From assembly GCA_003174035.1 (NCBI GenBank), contig PRDV01000083.1, forward strand, positions 1 through 20,576: a stretch of DNA of 20,576 nucleotides, in the 5' to 3' direction. Every line of letters begins with the position of its first letter. Within the stretch, counting starts at the first letter, position 1. The position numbers and the translations under genes are program-made. Below the pieces are notes generated by a model. That model had not been told where the DNA came from and searched no databases. It saw only the letters and a program-made list of their open reading frames with translations. The stretch is from Candidatus Babelota bacterium. Lineage in GTDB: Bacteria; Babelota; Babeliae; Babelales; Babelaceae. Of the stretch, positions 16,696 to 20,576 are shown one piece after another.

Positions 16696-17883
16696 ATGAT
16701 CATGAAGCCTAAACGTTTATACCACTATTTTTTTACTTACGCATTCCTGCTTGTAAGTTGTAACCAACTCAAAGCGATGTGGGTTTATAATAATGCGATG
16801 ATGCATATGGCAGAATTAATGAGTGCCATTGTGGATAATAACATAGAAAAAGTTATAGAAATGCTGCAGAAAGGTGTTTCGGCGAATGCTCAACATAAAG
16901 AATATCAATTAGAATCACCTTTGCATCGGGCGGCAGAAGGTAAAAATCTCGAAATGGTCATGCTCCTTCTTCATGCTGGCAGTAAGGTGGATACAATAAA
17001 CCGCTATGGTGAAACGCCCTTGCACAAAGCAGCAAAAACGGGAATAGTACCCATAGCACAGGCTTTTATCCGGGCCGGTGCATTAATAGATCAGCAGGAT
17101 TTCGATGGGTATGCGCCCTTGAGTACTGCTCTTAGGTATGCTAATTGGTCTATGGTCGAATTTCTTATACGAGCTGGTGCTAATCCCGACATAAGGGGAA
17201 AATGCATCATAACTGATCTGGGTTATTCCAGACCACTCGGTGCTGTAGTTAACAGTCCAAGGCAAATAGTGCTATGTCTATCAGATATCGATTCTAGACT
17301 TGATCTGCTTAGACTATTGGTTAACAATACCAATATTAATCAGCCAATATGGGATGAATCAGGCAATACTGCCTTACATATCCTCATGTCGAATAAAATG
17401 GTTCATAGCGTTAAATTTTTATTCTCCTTACCTTCTTTAAAAACTGGCATAAAAAACAACGCGGGCAAGACCGCTTTTGATCTTAAAAAAGGACCTTATG
17501 ATTCAGACATAGTTGACTTCTATCATGCATTAGTGAAAAATCGACTGAAATTGGATGACATACGTCCCAAAAACATTTCTCAACTTGATCTAAAATTACT
17601 ATTAAATGATGCGATCGGTGATGGAAATACACTTTTATTAAAATTTTTACTCTCATTACCAAGCTCAGTGATCACAAAGGCTGAGCTAGACAAATCAAAA
17701 TCCCTCTGTAAACCCATAGAAAACCAGTTTATCAAAGACGAATATAAAGAAATCGGTAGAATGCTGATTCAATATTTACGATTTACTCTGCCTGATGGCA
17801 TGGTCTCAAAATCTGGCATGATGAATAATGAGGTATTTCCAAAGGAGCTTATGGAACTCATCAAGCTGATGCAATTTGCATAA
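16696..17883 (+). CDS. Exported ankyrin-repeat protein, possible lipoprotein
   Basis: 395 residues, with an ATG at 16696 preceded by GAGGAAG, 8 bases away. The next ATG at 16702 is too far from the site to be preferred. The N-terminus has basic residues, a hydrophobic core and F-L-L-V-S-C22, which fits a lipobox; a type I cut at LKA|MWV is the alternative. Ankyrin repeats run from about 33 to 155 (SPLHRAAEGKNLEMVMLLL, ETPLHKAAKTG, YAPLSTALRYANW), then again at about 200-260 (GNTALHILMSNK). Residues about 265-395 are not ankyrin and are shared with the following gene: a helix with E-Y-K-E-I-G-R-M-L-I-Q-Y-L, then VSKSGMM and FPKELMELI at the end. The spacing of 34 bases from the preceding gene indicates an operon. 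Confidence 0.8.
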   Translation: MIMKPKRLYHYFFTYAFLLVSCNQLKAMWVYNNAMMHMAELMSAIVDNNIEKVIEMLQKGVSANAQHKEYQLESPLHRAAEGKNLEMVMLLLHAGSKVDTINRYGETPLHKAAKTGIVPIAQAFIRAGALIDQQDFDGYAPLSTALRYANWSMVEFLIRAGANPDIRGKCIITDLGYSRPLGAVVNSPRQIVLCLSDIDSRLDLLRLLVNNTNINQPIWDESGNTALHILMSNKMVHSVKFLFSLPSLKTGIKNNAGKTAFDLKKGPYDSDIVDFYHALVKNRLKLDDIRPKNISQLDLKLLLNDAIGDGNTLLLKFLLSLPSSVITKAELDKSKSLCKPIENQFIKDEYKEIGRMLIQYLRFTLPDGMVSKSGMMNNEVFPKELMELIKLMQFA

Positions 17884-17930
17884 AGCGATAGATGTCGTAA
17901 AATTATCTACCAGTTGTGAGTTCGGCGCTA

Positions 17931-17959
17931 TTAAAGAACTCTCGTGAAACTGATATACT
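17931..17959 (+). promoter_or_regulatory. Candidate extended -10 promoter upstream of the last ankyrin gene
   Basis: TGATATACT contains an extended -10 (TG, one base, TATACT at 17954-17959). A weak -35 TTAAAG lies 17 bases before it. A second possible promoter, TTGATT (18017-18022), 18 bases and TACAAT (18041-18046), is closer to the start codon at 18092. One of the two probably serves the gene. Confidence 0.4.
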
Positions 17960-18091
17960 GATTTCATATGTTACTAAAAGCGATTTTTGCAGCAGCAGAC
18001 AAACTTAGAAAAATTATTGATTTTTATTTTTATATAGTGCTACAATTAGTAATGTTAAGTATAGAATAACTCAATAGAAAGTAGAACGAAT

Positions 18092-19828
18092 ATGAACATA
18101 CAAAAAAATTCACCAATCTTGCTCCTTACCCTTTCATTCGTTGTTCTGGGATATTATCAAGCCAACGCGATGCGATCTAAAAAAATTACATTGCCAGACT
18201 ACTTGGCCTCCGATATTACTAATAATGAAAGAAAGGGCGTTGCCCGGGCTTTAAAAGAGAACCGTAATTTGATTAATTCCAGAGGTCAGTTAAAGAGAAC
18301 ACCACTTCATTTGGCTGCAGCAGGTCAAGATCTTGAAATGGTTGAATTGCTGCTTAGATACAAGCCAGAAGTCAACGCAAAAGATACTTATGGCCGAACA
18401 GCCCTGCATTATGCCGCACAAAAAGGCACCCCAAAAATAGCAGAAGCACTTATTGCTGCCGGCGCATCTATTGAGGCCAAGGACCAAGAAGGCATGACCC
18501 CGTGGGACATAGCTTTACGTACAAATCATCAAGAGATGGCTGACTTTCTCTTTAATGCTCTATTAGAGAATGCTATTGCCCATGATAACAGCCGAGCAGC
18601 TGAAGAAGCTTTGAAGAAAGGCACGCAGGTGGGTGCCCATCTAAGAAAAACGATACTTCCGGATGCAGCAAAAAAAGGAAATCTTGAAATAGTTGAGCTC
18701 CTTCTTAACACAGGTGCTAGCATGAATACGGAAGATGTTTTTGGCAATAATCCTTTGGCGAATGCTGCAATGACCGGCAACCTTACATTAGTTGAGCTAC
18801 TTATTAAAAGGGGGGCTGACGTAAAAGCAAAAGATGGTTTTGGCAATACTGCTTTACATCTCGCCGCAACCCCGCCTATAGCAGAAGCTCTTATCGCTGC
18901 AGGTGCAATCATTGATGCAGAGAATGATCATGGCGATACGCCACTAATCAGAGCTATGCAACCGCATAATCCAATTCTACCCTTGATTGAATTTCTCGTT
19001 AAAGCTGGAGCGAACATAGTTCAACCAGGTAACACGCGCAATAGTTTACACGGGCTGAGTCCAATCGAATGGGAGTTAAAGACTGCAAGTTCCCTCTCTC
19101 GTGGAATGAGAAGGATATTGCAAAAGCGTTCATCGAAGAATATTGAGAATTTAGGCCTTGAAACACTTCAATTACTCGTTAATGATAAGAATGTTAACAC
19201 CATATTGGATACAGAAGGAAATACTGCATTACACATTGCAGCGAGATACGGAAATCCCTTTAGTACAAAATACTTGCTTTCTTTGCCTTCCATAAAAACA
19301 GATATCAAAAATCGGGATGGAAATACTGCCCTTAGTATCGCAACATTGAAAAATCCTTTTTCGCCCGCTAAAGGGAGTACGATAGATCCAAAAACAGTCT
19401 CCTGCGCTATTCTCGGTAGTTCCTACGAAGAATGCAAACAATATTATACGTTCCTATTACTCAGAAATCACAAAAAATTTAATCTCATTAAGGGAGAAAT
19501 AATTAACTCAACCAATTTCGCTCAAACGTTCAAAGAGGCAATTGAGGATATAAATGTGCCCTTAATAAAGTACTTACTATCAATACCATATCTAGCTACG
19601 CAAAAAGATTCATCAGCAATCAAAGAGGCATTATTAAAAGTAAAATCGCTTTATGAATCAACAAAAAACGACTTTCTTTCAGACGATTATCAAGAAATTG
19701 GCAGTCTGCTCATTCAATCTTTGCAGCTTACTTCTCCTGAAGGAGGAGTCTCAAAATCTGGTATTGCAGGACAATTTCCTCGTGAACTTATCGAAATCTT
19801 CCGGACCGGCAGGATGCATAACACATGA
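18092..19828 (+). CDS. Exported ankyrin-repeat protein, largest of the plus-strand group
   Basis: 578 residues. Residues 1-26 are a signal peptide with a clear A-N-A|M cut. About nine to ten ankyrin repeats follow in two blocks: about 38-310 (RTPLHLAAAGQDLEMVELLL, RTALHYAAQKG, NNPLANAAMTGNLTLVELL, NTALHLAATPP) and about 355-430 (GNTALHIAARYGNP, NTALSIATLKN). The consensus is close to that of canonical ankyrins (T-x-L-H-x-A-A). The C-terminal about 110 residues match those of the upstream gene: D-Y-Q-E-I-G-S-L-L-I-Q-S-L, VSKSGI and FPRELIEIF. The ribosome site is weak. It ends 23 bases from the decaying Fic gene on the opposite strand. Likely a host-interacting effector. Confidence 0.82.
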   Translation: MNIQKNSPILLLTLSFVVLGYYQANAMRSKKITLPDYLASDITNNERKGVARALKENRNLINSRGQLKRTPLHLAAAGQDLEMVELLLRYKPEVNAKDTYGRTALHYAAQKGTPKIAEALIAAGASIEAKDQEGMTPWDIALRTNHQEMADFLFNALLENAIAHDNSRAAEEALKKGTQVGAHLRKTILPDAAKKGNLEIVELLLNTGASMNTEDVFGNNPLANAAMTGNLTLVELLIKRGADVKAKDGFGNTALHLAATPPIAEALIAAGAIIDAENDHGDTPLIRAMQPHNPILPLIEFLVKAGANIVQPGNTRNSLHGLSPIEWELKTASSLSRGMRRILQKRSSKNIENLGLETLQLLVNDKNVNTILDTEGNTALHIAARYGNPFSTKYLLSLPSIKTDIKNRDGNTALSIATLKNPFSPAKGSTIDPKTVSCAILGSSYEECKQYYTFLLLRNHKKFNLIKGEIINSTNFAQTFKEAIEDINVPLIKYLLSIPYLATQKDSSAIKEALLKVKSLYESTKNDFLSDDYQEIGSLLIQSLQLTSPEGGVSKSGIAGQFPRELIEIFRTGRMHNT

Positions 19829-19851
19829 TATTTTCTTCGAATTTATCATCT

Positions 19852-20408
19852 CTAGCCAAAGATTTTCAAATAATCTCTTTGAGTCTTTTTGACCATGCGG
19901 ACAATCAGCATGATAAACGGTGTATCATCTTCGTCGTGCAAGCTCTAATGCACTGATATACTCGGCTCTGACAATGGGCGGGATAATAACAACGGTGTAT
20001 CCCGTTTGCAGCAGGATAAGATTCATGAGCAGTCGGCCGACTCTGCCGTTTCCATCTACAAATGGATGGATAAACACGAAATCTTTATGAGCACGGGCGG
20101 CTGCAATAACGGGATGAAGCTTCTTGGCGATTTTTTTCTGTTTGCTCCAGAAACGTACGCATTAATGCCGGCACCTCTTCCGGCAGGGGCAGTGCATATT
20201 TTGAGCCCGTTATAAAAGCTCGCACCCTCCTATAAACACCCGCATCTTTTTCCTCGATGCGAAAATACTCACGAATCTGCTTTAGCAGATAGTCGTCTAA
20301 TGGCCGATGCCTAGTAATATCTTCTTGTAAGGCATCGATTTCGCTTAAAAGTTTCGCCAATTCGGGGCCCATTTCTCCCCTATTAAGCAATAAACGCTCC
20401 GGTCGCAA
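19852..20408 (-). pseudogene. Decaying Fic-domain (AMPylation-type) gene
   Basis: A TTG at 20408, 4 bases after the HPF stop, begins a Fic N-terminal region (PERLLLNRG, LAKLLSEIDAL, IREYFRIE). It then runs directly into the AGVYRRVRAFITGSKYALP segment at about residue 53, where related Fic proteins have a longer stretch that carries the S/T-xxx-E-G/N inhibitory helix. The frame is lost in a T7 run (20131-20137, A7 on the coding strand). Removing one A restores KLHPVIAAARAHKDFVFIH, the intact catalytic motif HPFVDGNGRVGR (20033-20068) and RLLMNLILLQTG. A second shift near 19927-19938 is needed to reach DDTPFIMLIVRMVKK and a stop at 19852. With two frameshifts and an apparent deletion, I read it as a pseudogene. 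The family transfers AMP or other nucleotides to target hydroxyls, often on host proteins. Confidence 0.75.
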
Positions 20409-20412
20409 GCAA

Positions 20413-20576
20413 TTATTTATAGGAATCTTTTGATTTATTTTCGCTAACCCGTCGTTCTTTCGCCCGACGAATCTCCAGAATCATTTTATCGGTTACTCGG
20501 TCAATCTCCTGATAGAGCTCCGAACCTTCATGATGAGCAACAAGATCATAATGCGGCGTTTTTACCAGCAATTCTA
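20413..20576 (-). CDS. Ribosome hibernation promoting factor (HPF/RaiA family), C-terminal part only
   Basis: The frame enters from the right edge and stops at 20413, giving 53 visible residues. The pattern D-L-V-A-H-H-E-G-S-E-L-Y-Q-E-I-D and D-K-M-I-L-E-I-R-R-A-K-E-R-R matches the second half of the HPF/YfiA fold (acidic Y-x-x-I-D, a conserved helix, then a basic helix). These proteins bind the small ribosomal subunit at the mRNA/tRNA channel and park ribosomes when growth stops. The end shortly after the basic helix indicates a short-form factor without the dimerisation domain of long HPF. The start and N-terminal strands lie outside the window. The Fic remnant starts 4 bases after its stop, suggesting a former shared transcript. 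Confidence 0.75.
   Translation of the reverse strand, partial: ELLVKTPHYDLVAHHEGSELYQEIDRVTDKMILEIRRAKERRVSENKSKDSYK

Noticed and set aside
17968..18069. A 33-codon plus-strand frame with a hydrophobic middle between two ankyrin genes
   Set aside because: It has no ribosome site and overlaps the promoter candidates, so it could not be supported as a gene.
18529..18912. A 127-codon minus-strand open frame
   Set aside because: It is antisense to the ankyrin repeats of the 578-residue protein and consists of Ala/Ser-rich mirror sequence.
20131..20137. Programmed frameshift at the T7 run to make an intact Fic protein
   Set aside because: A second shift and an apparent internal deletion would still leave the product defective, so decay is simpler.

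Overview
The window looks like a piece of the chromosome of a host-dependent bacterium. Candidatus Dependentiae (TM6, Babeliales) is my best guess. The base composition looks moderately AT-rich, and signal peptides are frequent. Six secreted ankyrin-repeat proteins stand next to a few compact housekeeping genes, and there are several decaying genes. The phylum is an inference from gene style; another protist-associated lineage with many ankyrin effectors is possible. No rRNA, tRNA, CRISPR array or transposase was seen.

Layout. From 1 to 1210 (minus) there is the N-terminal part of a secreted Asp-box (BNR/sialidase-like) propeller protein that runs off the left edge. From 1352 to 2174 (minus) lies a broken secreted coiled-coil protein, split by about three frameshifts, one of them in a run of eight C. 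From 2440 to 8944 (minus) come three tandem paralogues. Each has a signal peptide, one or two N-terminal F-box-like modules, and about ten ankyrin repeats; two have acidic tails. They look like recently duplicated host-directed effectors.

The centre, 9087-13437, is a mixed block: a DUF2892 membrane protein; an ATP-cone fused to a PD-(D/E)XK nuclease; a 42-residue Cys-rich lipoprotein with its own strong promoter and terminator; a Bax inhibitor-1/YccA family membrane protein; a TfoX N-terminal-domain protein; a DUF1761 membrane protein; and an unrecognised secreted/membrane protein. A DsbD-type thiol:disulfide reductase (13672-15534) follows. Its membrane and thioredoxin cysteines are intact, but its N-terminal domain lacks the usual cysteine pair.

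From 15621 to 19828 (plus) there is a second ankyrin block of three genes. The last two share a C-terminal domain that is not ankyrin. At the right edge, on the minus strand, the 3' end of a ribosome hibernation factor (HPF/RaiA) is followed after a few bases by a Fic-domain gene. That gene keeps its catalytic motif but carries two frameshifts and an apparent internal deletion.

How the genes fit together: the two ankyrin blocks point away from a conserved core and probably supply exported host-interacting proteins. DsbD could service disulfides in exported Cys-containing proteins, such as the Asp-box protein and the small lipoprotein. The broken genes at 1352-2174 and 19852-20408 show active turnover of the accessory repertoire.
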